Positions 41,718-51,919 are shown, numbered from the stretch's first letter. The stretch: 64,000 bases of DNA from JBLIOB01 sp047639575 (GCA_047639575.1 JBLIOB010000001.1:1-64000); one strand, 5' to 3'. A program made the numbers and translations. The notes: generated by a model not told the origin, from the sequence alone.

Positions 41718-44700
41718 TTTCTAATAATAATTTTATCAAATTTAATTATAATGCCTCCTTCAATAACTTGAATAACATACATCCCTTCTGGTTGGTCTTG
41801 AAGATCAACTGTTTTAGTTGTTCCGACAAAATTCAAATCCTGTACAAGTCTCCCATCCATCGTATATATACGCACTTTACCAGCTTCGAGTTCAACTTCC
41901 GATAATATATTAAGCATTCCCGATGTAGGGTTTGGATTAATATCCACTTCTTTTTCGATGATTTCATTTCCTGGATTCTCTTTATCTGACTTTATACTGC
42001 TCAGCGACTTACCTGCACCTAGAATATCTTCACCTCCAATGTATGGGAAACTATTTTTCACAAAATTCAAAATGGCTTCGGCATTTGCACGCACACCAAC
42101 ATCCCCTTTGTTAGCAATCACATCTAGTTCATTCATCTCAGATGAAGTAAGACTATAATAGCCGCCTGGTCGCTGTTTTACATGGGTCAGCAGTTCATGA
42201 AAATCACAAAAACTAATAACATTATCCCCTTTCTTATCTCCTGGAAGTTCATACTTTTTCATGTCTTCTCCTGCCAGGCGGATACTAGTCAAATGCTGAC
42301 TTGCTTTAACCGGATCTCTTTTAATTTCAATTGGCACAAGAGCGCATGATGCTTCACTAGAACCGTCAAGCTCAAGATAATAAACAGCAGTATCAATCCA
42401 AGTACTATCGATCCATGCACTGTCCAAAAATCGTCTGGTTAATCGCGCTAACTCAATGTTTTTGTTCAAATTAACCATTGCAATTTCCTTTTCGATTTGG
42501 TCCAACGGTCTTATACCAGTTTGAACATTCTGAATTTGATTTAAGATTCCATTTGGTATGTTATCTGATTCCAGCCAAAAAAGAACTTTTTCACTAAGTG
42601 GACTATTTGCAAGAAGCACTTGTTTTAAATTTCCATTTGGCGGGTTAGACCATAAATATTCAATCAATACTTTATCACTTAAAAAAGGCGATAGTGAAAG
42701 CAATTCATTTTTAACCTGGCCATCTGGTCCATTTGCAATTACGTCTAGCAAGGCATCAGCATCACCAGCATCAATTTGTTCCTCAAACAATATTTTTTGT
42801 TCCAGCAATGCAAAATATTTTCCTTTCCCAGTCCCTATAGGAGTGTTAACTAAACTGGTTACGCACTGTTCCACAGGTTCTGGCACACCTATGCAAATTT
42901 CTGCAGTACTTAGGTCAAAAGCGCAAGACGTTGGAACGTATCCTTCTCCTATGTACGAATCATATTCAAATAAATTAGTACCAGGGTTTCTATAATGCTG
43001 GTACTTGCTATTTAAAATGTCGCATGTTCCAGTCCAGTTATTTGCCATTTTAGAAAATTGCAATGGGCTTCCACAATCTCCCTGATTTGCCATTAATCCA
43101 GTACTATGATGGTGCCCCACAATTGAATTACTTCCTATATCAAACCCATTACAATCATATTCTAATGCTAAATTATTTTGACTTGTTTGCAGGCCTATTG
43201 ATATATCTGCAAAATCATTTAGGAAAATTTCACTTGCCAAGATATCACCGTTCTTTTTAAAAATTCCAGTACTTAAATATGATTCTGTAGAAGAATAAGA
43301 GGTGAAATCATTATCTTCTATTTTAGAACCACTTACACCGTCACTGTAGATGCCAAAGTCCCAATATCGAGTTCCAGAAGTACCAACAGCGCCATCAGCG
43401 TTTGAAATTTGAAATTTATTTCGAGTTACATCCGATTTCGTATTTGTTCCAGCCATCCGAATTCCATATACACAATTTGAAAAATTGTTTTGATCTATTG
43501 TCGCTTTTCTATGTGTCGACCCTTCCAATGAAATTACTCCAGCATATAAGTTGTTAAATGAATTGGACCTTGTGAAATCTGAACAGAATGGATCAAAAAA
43601 TCCACAAACTGGACCTACTCTCATGCTAGCATCAAGCATAACTAAGCCGCTTCCTCTTTTATCAAAATCAAATTCTTCCCAGGCTAAATTGTCAAATACG
43701 TTGTTTTCAAAATCTACACCTTGAATATCATACATTGTGACATGGGCGTACGGTCCATCTTCTTTATCAGGATAATTTAAATCTGTTAAAAAGAGTGAAT
43801 TTGTCACTTTAGACAAATTATTTCCTCCAACATCATAGCTCATGAATTCAATGGATCTCCAATTATTTCTAAACGTTGAATTATTCGCTGATATTACTCC
43901 TCCTGTTGTGTTCCAATCCAAATTTCCATTTGAATCCTCGCCAATTAATTGAACTGCATTTCTAGCATACTCAATTACCGCGTTTTCAAGTAATACAATT
44001 CCACGATTTGCAGGATTCAATTGGCTGCTTGATACATCTCCCTCAATAATTATCCCATCCCAAAACACTCCGCATTGATTCGTTATGGTTCCTCCGTTAA
44101 CTGTAAACTTGCCGCCTTTTTTAACCGTAATCGATTTTCCAGCCGACATAAAAATCTTACCTTCTAAAATCACCTCAGAATTTGTAGGAACAATTAGATT
44201 ATTTAAATACTTTTCTTCACCAGTAATAGTTCTTAGAGACTGACCATGACTTAAATCTTCACCCAAATTATTTACAGGAAGTTTAGATTTCCAGATACCT
44301 CGTCCATAAGTTGAAATAAATATCTCTTTGGTACAATTGTTAATCTCCAAGTCGGAAACCATTGCCACAGGCAAATTATTATTAAAACATTCCCAGGGAG
44401 TACTTTCATCCGTAGCATCGGATTTATAATAAACACCTACATCTGTTGCGGCATAAATAGAGTTTCCGCCCCCATCAACAAATACAAGCTTCTGTACCGG
44501 TAAGCCCGGCAAACCCAAGGATACGTCAGTCCATGATGCTCCATTGTCATCAGTGAATAAAACGCTTCTTTTTCCTGAAGGAGTGGCTGAAGTATAATTA
44601 GTTGAAATCCAAATTTTAGAGGGATCCTCGGGATGAAAAGTTACATGGGTAATTGTAGCCCACTTTAACGCATCGAATAATTCAGGCGAATTAGAGCCTC

Positions 44701-47212
44701 TTGTCAAATCAGTCCAGTTAGATCCATTATCTAATGTTAAAAAAAGCTTACTATGGATATCAGAAGGACTTGTAACTCCTTCCGCATTCAAGTGATTTCC
44801 AGCAGCTACAATAACTATATTATCATTTTTATCATAAATATTCACGCTGCGATATTTGGTTTTGAAATCGGCAACAAATGGATCACTTGGATTAACAATA
44901 TTAAATGATCCAAAATTGTCATTCGTATTTCTTAAATATTTAAGTCCTCCATACCAAACACGGTCAGGATTCAACTTTGATCGGTCAAAATTTGACTCTA
45001 AACTTCCATCACTTAACCCTCCGGATCCTGGACCTCCACAAGAACTAATACCAGTAAGCGTTGTTAGGTTCCAACCACCGCAGCAACCATGCTGAATTAC
45101 ACTTGTGGTACCCGTAAGTTCGTTAATATGAACATCTCCTCCATCGGAGCCACATCCTCGCGTCCAAGATTCACCGTCACCGCCAAGAGTTCCATTATCT
45201 TGAGTCCCTCCAATGATAACTTTTGAACTTTTATCAGTAACATCCATTCCATAGAACTGCGTATTATTTAGCCCTTTCCCATTAATATTCAAAGTTGTGG
45301 CATAACCATCTGGTGTAAATGTTATTCCACCGTCATTCCCTATCAAAACCACATCGTTTCCATTTCCCGTTGGATCCGAAGCAACAATTTGAATAGCTCT
45401 TGTATCACCATGTATCCCATGAAATCCCGCTGGACCAACTTCAGTTGAGATTCCAGAACTAAGATTGCCTTTTAACAAAACCACATTATCCATGTACCAC
45501 CATTCAGGGAAATCCTTATTAATTGCAAAATCACCATGAAACAAACTTACCCCTGAACAATCATCATAAAAACTCCAAGTAATCCCATAATCTGATGATT
45601 TATATATTATTTGTTCATCGGTTGCTGCATAAATATTACCCATATTATCATGTTCAACTTCAATATTTCTATGCACTAAAAGCTCGTTTAAAATCACATC
45701 TATGTTATCCATTATCACTTTGTCCGCTCCAGCATAGGTTGCATTACTCGTAGCTTCAAACCATAAATCGGTCATTCCAAAATCACCCAAACTTGGATCA
45801 ACCAAAAACGGCAAAGTTTCATTCGAGTATACCATATCTGTGGTTGCGATTGCGCCAGAATTACTTTCCCAAATTGGTAAAAACTGATCTCCTAATCCAG
45901 ATACAAAATGTCTCGCAAAAACGGTCAATTTAGTATCCTTCGGCACCCTTGCATCAAATACCAAATCAAAGTTCCTTCCAAATTGCCAACCAAAAATATC
46001 CGAGGCTTTCAATCTTGCTTTTGGTTGACGTGGCTGAATTGGATCATTTATGTCCGGTAATGCAGCAGCCACAATATTTGTTGGATCAAGAGGGTCAATT
46101 TCATATTTCCAAGTTCTAAAGCCATAATTAGGAGCACTTGATGAAGAGACAAAGGGATGGGTCAATTGATTTCCGATTGTTCCGCCTTCCATGTCTCCAG
46201 CTATTTCCAAAACAGAGCCATTACCCATAATTACTATTTGATCTGTAAAATTGTGCCAAGTTGCACCTCGATCTGTAGAAACGAGCGCGTTTGATGAACT
46301 ATTCCCGTCAGCTTTACTACCAACTACTACAATTGTGTTTCCTCCATCATCCATAACCTCAATGTCATGAAACCAGTGGTTATTTGCACCATGAATTTGC
46401 GAAGCGGGAGGTGTTACTTCGGTGTAAATATTTGAGCAGGTGTTGTACCAAAACAACCTTCTTCCAAAAGAAACAAGTGCCTCACACGGTACATTTGGGT
46501 CAAAATCTACGTTATGTGAGACTGCTCCTGCAACTTGATCAACAGGTATCGCAGAAGGAACATCAACAATATTCCAATTTTTACCTTTGTTTGTTGAAAT
46601 GAGTAATCCCATTCCGTAATTAAATTGGCCTAATCCCAGCGCAGCCAATACAACATTATCATCTCCGGGCTTAACTGCAAAATCATTAATCCCAATTCCC
46701 GGATGTCTCAGATTATCTGTAACACAATTCCAGTTGACTCCACCATCTTCAGTTCTCCAAATACCAGAAGTTGCGGCACCTGCTAAAATCGTATTCCTGT
46801 CATTCTCGTACATATGGACAGCAATTATTCTCCCTTGACTTTGTACATCAAAGAAAAATGGACCTACGAATCCCCAATCACTCTCTCCCCCATCGCAAAC
46901 TGCGGATCCTGAGAAAGCCTTAACCGCATCAACAAATGTACCCGGCTTTCCCGTTTCCATTGCCGAGGTTCCTCTAAGACGGTCATCAAATAACCATTTA
47001 GTTCTTTCATATTCTTTCAGCTGAGACTGTGTCCAGTTTAACTTAATATTTGAAGCATCTATGGCATTCGTTACATTATAAAAGTTATAAGAAGCATCTA
47101 TTCCTTCCAAATGCGACTTTGGCGTTTGAGCGGTCGCATGACTGTATAGACACAACATTAATATCCCTATTAAGGAGCCTATTTCACAGATTTTTTTTAG
47201 CTGGAATTTCAT
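41714..47212 (-). CDS. giant T9SS exoprotein with Asp-box propeller and beta-helix
   Basis: 1832 residues. Signal peptide FQLKKICEIGSLIGILMLCLYSHATA; sortilin/BNR-like propeller region (to about 1000) with repeated Asp boxes (TEDGGVNW, STDRGATW, SSDYGITW, TLDNGSNW, TDDNGASW); a right-handed beta-helix region (about 1010-1420; NRGIVLLENAVIEYARNAVQ, NNSTFRNNWRSIEF); a helical stretch; a dockerin-like calcium-site look-alike (DKKGDNVISFCDF, about 1665); and a type-A sorting domain (DINPNPTSGMLNILSE). It is likely a surface adhesin or matrix protein. It is cargo of the element, in an operon with the shorter T9SS protein. The 167-nt gap upstream shows no clear promoter. Confidence 0.88.
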   Translation of the reverse strand: MKFQLKKICEIGSLIGILMLCLYSHATAQTPKSHLEGIDASYNFYNVTNAIDASNIKLNWTQSQLKEYERTKWLFDDRLRGTSAMETGKPGTFVDAVKAFSGSAVCDGGESDWGFVGPFFFDVQSQGRIIAVHMYENDRNTILAGAATSGIWRTEDGGVNWNCVTDNLRHPGIGINDFAVKPGDDNVVLAALGLGQFNYGMGLLISTNKGKNWNIVDVPSAIPVDQVAGAVSHNVDFDPNVPCEALVSFGRRLFWYNTCSNIYTEVTPPASQIHGANNHWFHDIEVMDDGGNTIVVVGSKADGNSSSNALVSTDRGATWHNFTDQIVIMGNGSVLEIAGDMEGGTIGNQLTHPFVSSSSAPNYGFRTWKYEIDPLDPTNIVAAALPDINDPIQPRQPKARLKASDIFGWQFGRNFDLVFDARVPKDTKLTVFARHFVSGLGDQFLPIWESNSGAIATTDMVYSNETLPFLVDPSLGDFGMTDLWFEATSNATYAGADKVIMDNIDVILNELLVHRNIEVEHDNMGNIYAATDEQIIYKSSDYGITWSFYDDCSGVSLFHGDFAINKDFPEWWYMDNVVLLKGNLSSGISTEVGPAGFHGIHGDTRAIQIVASDPTGNGNDVVLIGNDGGITFTPDGYATTLNINGKGLNNTQFYGMDVTDKSSKVIIGGTQDNGTLGGDGESWTRGCGSDGGDVHINELTGTTSVIQHGCCGGWNLTTLTGISSCGGPGSGGLSDGSLESNFDRSKLNPDRVWYGGLKYLRNTNDNFGSFNIVNPSDPFVADFKTKYRSVNIYDKNDNIVIVAAGNHLNAEGVTSPSDIHSKLFLTLDNGSNWTDLTRGSNSPELFDALKWATITHVTFHPEDPSKIWISTNYTSATPSGKRSVLFTDDNGASWTDVSLGLPGLPVQKLVFVDGGGNSIYAATDVGVYYKSDATDESTPWECFNNNLPVAMVSDLEINNCTKEIFISTYGRGIWKSKLPVNNLGEDLSHGQSLRTITGEEKYLNNLIVPTNSEVILEGKIFMSAGKSITVKKGGKFTVNGGTITNQCGVFWDGIIIEGDVSSSQLNPANRGIVLLENAVIEYARNAVQLIGEDSNGNLDWNTTGGVISANNSTFRNNWRSIEFMSYDVGGNNLSKVTNSLFLTDLNYPDKEDGPYAHVTMYDIQGVDFENNVFDNLAWEEFDFDKRGSGLVMLDASMRVGPVCGFFDPFCSDFTRSNSFNNLYAGVISLEGSTHRKATIDQNNFSNCVYGIRMAGTNTKSDVTRNKFQISNADGAVGTSGTRYWDFGIYSDGVSGSKIEDNDFTSYSSTESYLSTGIFKKNGDILASEIFLNDFADISIGLQTSQNNLALEYDCNGFDIGSNSIVGHHHSTGLMANQGDCGSPLQFSKMANNWTGTCDILNSKYQHYRNPGTNLFEYDSYIGEGYVPTSCAFDLSTAEICIGVPEPVEQCVTSLVNTPIGTGKGKYFALLEQKILFEEQIDAGDADALLDVIANGPDGQVKNELLSLSPFLSDKVLIEYLWSNPPNGNLKQVLLANSPLSEKVLFWLESDNIPNGILNQIQNVQTGIRPLDQIEKEIAMVNLNKNIELARLTRRFLDSAWIDSTWIDTAVYYLELDGSSEASCALVPIEIKRDPVKASQHLTSIRLAGEDMKKYELPGDKKGDNVISFCDFHELLTHVKQRPGGYYSLTSSEMNELDVIANKGDVGVRANAEAILNFVKNSFPYIGGEDILGAGKSLSSIKSDKENPGNEIIEKEVDINPNPTSGMLNILSEVELEAGKVRIYTMDGRLVQDLNFVGTTKTVDLQDQPEGMYVIQVIEGGIIIKFDKIIIRK

Positions 47213-47379
47213 AGATCATAAGTGTTAAGTAGCGTTCACATTAAACATAAACAAAAAACTTCACTTTACACCACAACATGTTCTATTAGTGATCTTTATG
47301 TCACACAACTTTCATATTCATTGAGTTTCTACTCCTTCTTTTAAATGTTTCTACAAAACATATGGTAAAATAGATTGAG

Positions 47380-48624
47380 CTAAAAGTAATCAGCATATTC
47401 AGTCGCGGTCAACTCAGCATCTAACTTCAAATACTTCATAAAACTCTTTTCCGTTTTATGCCCACTAAACATCATTATAGCCTGAGCAGGCATGCCAACA
47501 ATAAACTTTAATGTACAAAACGTCCTTCTACAAGAATGCGTTGATATTTCTTGATATTTGGGCCTAAACTCTTCGATCGTTTTACCAGAACTTCTCTTAT
47601 AGATTGTAATCGAATCATCTATTTCCGCACGTTTACATAAATCACGAATTGTATGATTAAACAAGGTTAGTTTTCTACTATCGAAAGTTGGCAATTCAGC
47701 TTTATATTTTTCAAGTATTAGTCTTACGCGAGTACTTATCGGAATTTCTTGCTTAGAGCCCGTCTTTTTACTTCTTATTATTAATCTATCTCTCTCAAAA
47801 TATTGGGGTTTAAGCCTTGAGAAATCACTAAATCTTAATCCTGTTTCACAGCCGATCATGAATAAATCCCTAACTATAATCTCATTTTCGTTTTTTAACT
47901 CCAAAGATTCAAGACGTAATAATTCGTCAGACTTGAGATAGACCTTATCCACTTCCTCCATTAATGTTGGCAAATGTTTCAAACTGTACCTTGGGTGTAT
48001 TTCCCGATCAAAGCACCAATTTAAAAAGACCTTCAAGTTCTTATGCTGTTTCCCCACCGTATTAACCGACAAACCATGATCACCTTTTGAATTGACAGCT
48101 TCATAAATTAAATATTGGTCCCAAGCATCCACGAAACCTTCATGTTGCAACTTGATAGAACGAAAAGTTAAAGACTGCCCAAACTTCACTTCTCCAGCTT
48201 GAAGATGCTTTCTTAATGAATTGTGGTAATCACGCACATCACCGAGTTCTGTTCTTTTAAAAGACACGAAATCTTCGAAATGATCCCAGAACTCCTTCTT
48301 TACTTTTGGCTGGATAGGATTGGCTTTAAGATTTAAAAACTCTTGCCTCAATATTTCAGCCTTTGGTATCCACCCTTCTGATTTATACCCATTATACAAG
48401 TCTATCATAAGACGAGACAACTTCTCTAATTGCAGATTAATTTGACCGTTATCTGGCAATTCCAACAACTCTTTTGCACGTTGCTTTCGATCATTCCAAT
48501 ATTTAGGCTCAATCTTATAACCCGTAGACAGTTTTATACGTTGTCCATTAAAATTGAAGATGAGATTAATCAGCGATTTGTTCTTCGCATTTTTGTTTTT
48601 AAGATTAAAATTCACTTCTGCCAT
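47380..48624 (-). CDS. tyrosine recombinase (element integrase)
   Basis: 414 residues, typical for Bacteroidota element integrases: an arm-binding N-terminal beta domain (VNFNLKNKNAKNKSLINLIF), a SAM-like core-binding domain (about 100-210) and a catalytic domain with Arg in GCETGLRFSDF, Lys in RSKKTGSKQE, HxxR in THSCRRTFCT, His in MFSGHKTEK and the nucleophile Tyr in SFMKYLKL. It should integrate and excise the element at tRNA-Asp. It is transcribed away from the right end. Confidence 0.95.
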   Translation of the reverse strand: MAEVNFNLKNKNAKNKSLINLIFNFNGQRIKLSTGYKIEPKYWNDRKQRAKELLELPDNGQINLQLEKLSRLMIDLYNGYKSEGWIPKAEILRQEFLNLKANPIQPKVKKEFWDHFEDFVSFKRTELGDVRDYHNSLRKHLQAGEVKFGQSLTFRSIKLQHEGFVDAWDQYLIYEAVNSKGDHGLSVNTVGKQHKNLKVFLNWCFDREIHPRYSLKHLPTLMEEVDKVYLKSDELLRLESLELKNENEIIVRDLFMIGCETGLRFSDFSRLKPQYFERDRLIIRSKKTGSKQEIPISTRVRLILEKYKAELPTFDSRKLTLFNHTIRDLCKRAEIDDSITIYKRSSGKTIEEFRPKYQEISTHSCRRTFCTLKFIVGMPAQAIMMFSGHKTEKSFMKYLKLDAELTATEYADYF

Positions 48625-48652
48625 ATTGATCGTTTGTTCAAATATACGAAAA

Positions 48653-48677
48653 GGGGATCAGATTAGGGATCAGATTA
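48653..48677 (+). repeat. right subterminal repeat of the element
   Basis: GGGGATCAGATT/AGGGATCAGATTA: two tandem copies of a 12-nt unit, matching the repeat at 31211-31234. It lies between the integrase start and the right att copy, a usual place for arm-type sites. Confidence 0.65.
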
Positions 48678-48801
48678 TCTATATTTATCATTATATCAAT
48701 TTTTCTTTCGCAACCCAAAAAACATCTTAAAGCGCAACTACTAAAGGCTTTTAAAGAAACAATAGACAACATTTAACAAAGTTAGAAAACATGGTTTTGC
48801 G

Positions 48802-48844
48802 GTCCCGTCCAGACCGCCAGTTCGCAAGAACAAAAAGTAAGTCT
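48802..48844 (+). repeat. right attachment repeat (attR), displaced tRNA-Asp end
   Basis: Exact 43-bp copy of 31102-31144. It holds only the 3' 18 nt of the tRNA, so no second tRNA is present. Confidence 0.9.
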
Positions 48845-48864
48845 ATATGGCTGTAGACCTAGAG

Positions 48865-48899
48865 AAGCCCGAGGAGTATCAAAATCCTTGGGCTTTTTG
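48865..48899 (+). terminator. displaced copy of the tRNA-Asp terminator
   Basis: Same stem as 31165-31199, with CCTTGGG in place of CCTCGGG, which keeps the fold with a G-T pair. Confidence 0.7.
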
Positions 48900-49015
48900 C
48901 TGCTTAGAACTTTTTTGCAAACAATTTGCAAGCAGAATTGAAAAGAACTGATACCAGAAGATGTATTCAAAACATCCTTCAAAAATGAAAAAGGCTTTAA
49001 AATTAATTAGTCGAA

Positions 49016-49657
49016 TTACTCGGTTACATCTACTTCCGTTTCAATCACATCACCATTGGCTACCATGATTCCGTCAGCGATAAAAGAAATTGTTTCCAAA
49101 GGTTCTGTAATTGCATCAATATCAGCCTGAGTTACTTCACCACCTTCTTTCATTGCATCTTCCAGGTAATGTTTCTGCATTTCAACTGTTTCGACTTCTT
49201 TAATACCAACACCATGGAAAACTACATGCTTTCCATGACTTGATTCAATTGGAAGCGTAAAATGGTCCTTAAACTTAACTCTTACCATTTCTCCATTGTC
49301 GTTTCCAACCTTGATCCAACAACCGGCCATTTGACACACCTCATGGGCAGTGCTAGCTATTACCATTTCCGTTTCAGTAGTTTCATTTACTGCTGCTAAT
49401 AGATCATCTACTGTACTAATATCAGTCACCGGAAAATCTCTATTCATTCCATAAACCATATAGTCTTGTTCATTATAAACGGCTTTTGTTGGAGCTTCCG
49501 TTTCTACATCATGATCGTGATCTTCCATTAACCCTGCTTCTACAGAATCAACATCCGTATTATTTCCAGTTATATCTACAACTTCAGTAGATCCGCAAGC
49601 AGTAATTAATCCGGCACCGATTAGAAATGCTGGAATATATATGATTAACCTTTTCAT
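49016..49657 (-). CDS. DUF4920 lipoprotein
   Basis: 213 residues from the ATG at 49657, with a lipoprotein signal (RLIIYIPAFLIGAGLITACG, Cys at about 21). The mature part has a His/Asp-rich linker (EDHDHDVET) and a DUF4920 domain with its signature AHEVCQMAGCWIKVG, a possible metal or thiol site, and later HGKHVVFHGVGIKEV. The family is found in Bacteroidota periplasm but has no fixed function. An upstream start at 49684 would put nine residues before the signal. It stands alone between the element and the PD40-OmpA gene. Confidence 0.85.
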   Translation of the reverse strand: MKRLIIYIPAFLIGAGLITACGSTEVVDITGNNTDVDSVEAGLMEDHDHDVETEAPTKAVYNEQDYMVYGMNRDFPVTDISTVDDLLAAVNETTETEMVIASTAHEVCQMAGCWIKVGNDNGEMVRVKFKDHFTLPIESSHGKHVVFHGVGIKEVETVEMQKHYLEDAMKEGGEVTQADIDAITEPLETISFIADGIMVANGDVIETEVDVTE

Positions 49658-49738
49658 CTTTAAGCTTTTATAAGTAAGCCGCAAAGATAAGCTATAATGC
49701 TAATTAAAATTAACTGTGAAAATTAGAATAAATATGTA

Positions 49739-51868
49739 CTAGAGCGAAATGATCTTGAAATCAGTTCGTCTGTTCCTAGCTCTATTCATATCGGAATCAT
49801 TTGGGTATTTAGGTTTACCCTCACCATACCCTTTGAATTTTAAACGGGACGACTTTACCCCCTTTAGAGATAAGTATTCTAAAACGGTAAACGCACGATC
49901 TTGAGAAAGCGCCAAATTTCTTGCGTCATTTCCAACATCATCTGTATGCCCTTGAATCTCAACTTTAATTTTAGGATTGTCAATTAAATATTGTGCGAAG
50001 CCGTCCAAAATGATTTCCGAATCCGGCTCTACATCCGCAGAACTGGTTGTATACAGGATGTCATCAATAGTATAAGACTTCCCCACTACCAATTCCGAAA
50101 CTTCTAATTTTTCTGGATCCTTAACGACTAAAGGAATTTTCTTAGCAATAAAATCCTTCGCCTTGAAAACTTTAGAATCAAACGAATGACCATCTTTTTT
50201 TACAGATAGCAAAACGTCTTTAGGTGCATCATGTTTACCCATGTTAACGATGGCCACTATTTGTCCTTTGTCGTTTATTTTAGATGGCGCTTTTACCGTT
50301 GTTGTTTTCCCATCATCATCTTTAAAAGTCAATTCCACCTCAACATCTGTGACAGGTATTCCTTTGTCATCATTAATTTCACCTTTATATAGCACAACCG
50401 CATCCGGTCTCACATTATGTGGTAATATGAAAGAATAAATATCTCTTAAACCAACTCCCCCACTCTTATTAGAAGAAATAAAAGCATGCTCCCCGTCAAT
50501 ACTAACGATTAACCCTTCTTCATCTCCTTCTGAATTGATTGGAAAACCTAAGTTTTTTGGCTTTGACCATTTTTTAGTTTTCGGATCTTGCTGCGAGTAA
50601 AACACATCATATCCACCTGCTCCTAGCCGTTTCTTATTGGTGTGGGCCACATAGTATAGCGTTCTGCTATCAGAATGCATAAACGGAGCTTTCTCATGGT
50701 CTCCTGAATTAATCGTAGGCCCCATATTTTTAGCTATTCCCCAAGTTCCGTCTTCCTGCCGCTCTGAATAAAACAAATCCATCGTTATTTGACCTTGAGC
50801 GTTCTTGTAACAATCTGGTCTGGCGGAAGCAAAGTATAACGTATTTCCGTCTGCGCTGATAGACGGCTGGGCTTCCCAAGTTCCAGGATCCGTAGAGTTT
50901 ACATTCGGACCTAAATTCTCCATATCCGTCCACTCGTATACGTTTCTTTTCTTCTTTTCATCGTAATGTTCTTCATAGTTAGTAACGTAAATATCACATA
51001 GTGATTGGCCTGAATTTGGATCGGTTTTACAAGCACATACATACATTTCATGATTATCTATTGAAAAAGATACTCCTCCTAACTTATCAAATTCTCCATG
51101 ATTAAATGGCTGAGGCATCATTCTACCCTTATCCCAAGGATCCTTATAACTTCCTCTATTCGAAATAGTTAAGTCCTCTAGTGTCTGCGTCAGCATATCT
51201 CCTTTGCCTTTATATTCATACCTACGTGTATACATCAGTATTTCATTATCCGGTGAGATCATGGGCAAGAATTCATCTTTTTGAGAAGAAACATTTTGAA
51301 CCAATTTTGGATCAAACTTCACTGGTTTGCTATAAAAATCTAGAAAAAAATCGATTTCTGGAAGTACTGCTTTTACATCGTCTACTTGCTCAGAATATCG
51401 TCTGCCTAATTTGTCTTCATCGTCTGTAGGAAATTTCAAATATTGATTGAAATACTTTCTGGCCATTTCATCGTTAGTCTTATTATAATAGATGATTCCA
51501 AGATTATAATACATATCAGCATGATATTCAGGACAAACCCCAATAAGCTGCTCATAATACTTAATGGAATGCTCAAAGTACTCGCCTCCTTCAGATTTTG
51601 CTTTGATAAAGTTCTTCTTGGCTAATTCCCATAAACAAACGCCACATTCTTCGTCAATTTCTAGCGCATCCTTTAACGCTTGATACCTCTTTTGATAAGG
51701 AATTCCCTTGTCATGGGATGACTTAAGAAGCTTAGCTATTTTCTTATTGGTCGGTACTTTCAAACATGCTTCTTCAATTTCTTCCTCCTCGTTCTCTTGC
51801 GAAAACATTACTAAAGGCTGTGCGATGAAAATCGCAAGGGCAAATAAAATTTTAAATCTCATCATCAA
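49739..51868 (-). CDS. TPR-PD40-OmpA outer-membrane/periplasmic protein (PorE-like architecture)
   Basis: 709 residues. Signal peptide MRFKILFALAIFIAQPLVMF, TPR-like helices (about 40-140; YHADMYYNLGIIYYNKTNDE), a PD40 beta-propeller (about 190-470; SISADGNTLYFASARPD, HSDSRTLYYVAHTNK, SIDGEHAFISSNKSG), a carboxypeptidase-regulatory-like segment (about 490-560), and a C-terminal OmpA domain (VEIQGHTDDVGNDARNLALS) that would bind peptidoglycan. The order matches PorE of the T9SS, but there is no lipobox Cys, so it may be a paralogue. The T9SS substrates in this window make a secretion role plausible. Confidence 0.85.
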   Translation of the reverse strand: MMMRFKILFALAIFIAQPLVMFSQENEEEEIEEACLKVPTNKKIAKLLKSSHDKGIPYQKRYQALKDALEIDEECGVCLWELAKKNFIKAKSEGGEYFEHSIKYYEQLIGVCPEYHADMYYNLGIIYYNKTNDEMARKYFNQYLKFPTDDEDKLGRRYSEQVDDVKAVLPEIDFFLDFYSKPVKFDPKLVQNVSSQKDEFLPMISPDNEILMYTRRYEYKGKGDMLTQTLEDLTISNRGSYKDPWDKGRMMPQPFNHGEFDKLGGVSFSIDNHEMYVCACKTDPNSGQSLCDIYVTNYEEHYDEKKKRNVYEWTDMENLGPNVNSTDPGTWEAQPSISADGNTLYFASARPDCYKNAQGQITMDLFYSERQEDGTWGIAKNMGPTINSGDHEKAPFMHSDSRTLYYVAHTNKKRLGAGGYDVFYSQQDPKTKKWSKPKNLGFPINSEGDEEGLIVSIDGEHAFISSNKSGGVGLRDIYSFILPHNVRPDAVVLYKGEINDDKGIPVTDVEVELTFKDDDGKTTTVKAPSKINDKGQIVAIVNMGKHDAPKDVLLSVKKDGHSFDSKVFKAKDFIAKKIPLVVKDPEKLEVSELVVGKSYTIDDILYTTSSADVEPDSEIILDGFAQYLIDNPKIKVEIQGHTDDVGNDARNLALSQDRAFTVLEYLSLKGVKSSRLKFKGYGEGKPKYPNDSDMNRARNRRTDFKIISL

Positions 51869-51919
51869 TTCAATCTAACTACTAGCGTGGCGTCACTATT
51901 TACATCAGAACTATTACAA

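Larger units (their letters stand above)
31102..48844. mobile_element. 17.7-kb integrative element in tRNA-Asp
   Basis: The tRNA-Asp 3' end plus flanking sequence (31102-31144) recurs exactly at 48802-48844, a distance of 17700 bp, and the similarity continues with few mismatches to 31199/48899. A tyrosine integrase (47380-48624) lies next to the right copy, and related subterminal repeats occur at 31211 and 48653. The intact tRNA is at the left end, so the right copy is the displaced tRNA end. Inside are nuclease/ATPase defence-type genes, a HTH_17 protein, a DUF3987 protein, small genes and two T9SS exoproteins. I see no relaxase, transfer gene or phage structural gene, so it looks like a non-conjugative or mobilisable island rather than a prophage. 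Confidence 0.88.

Noticed and set aside
43600..44200. Repetitive-looking DNA in the giant T9SS gene as a CRISPR or tandem repeat array
   Set aside because: The similarity is at protein level (beta-helix coils) and spacing is irregular; there are no identical DNA repeats.
31102..48844. Prophage interpretation of the tRNA-Asp insertion
   Set aside because: No capsid, terminase, tail, lysis or phage-repressor genes are present; contents fit an integrative island.
48782..48982. Small frame across the right att copy
   Set aside because: It is the displaced tRNA end and terminator read as protein; no coding signs.
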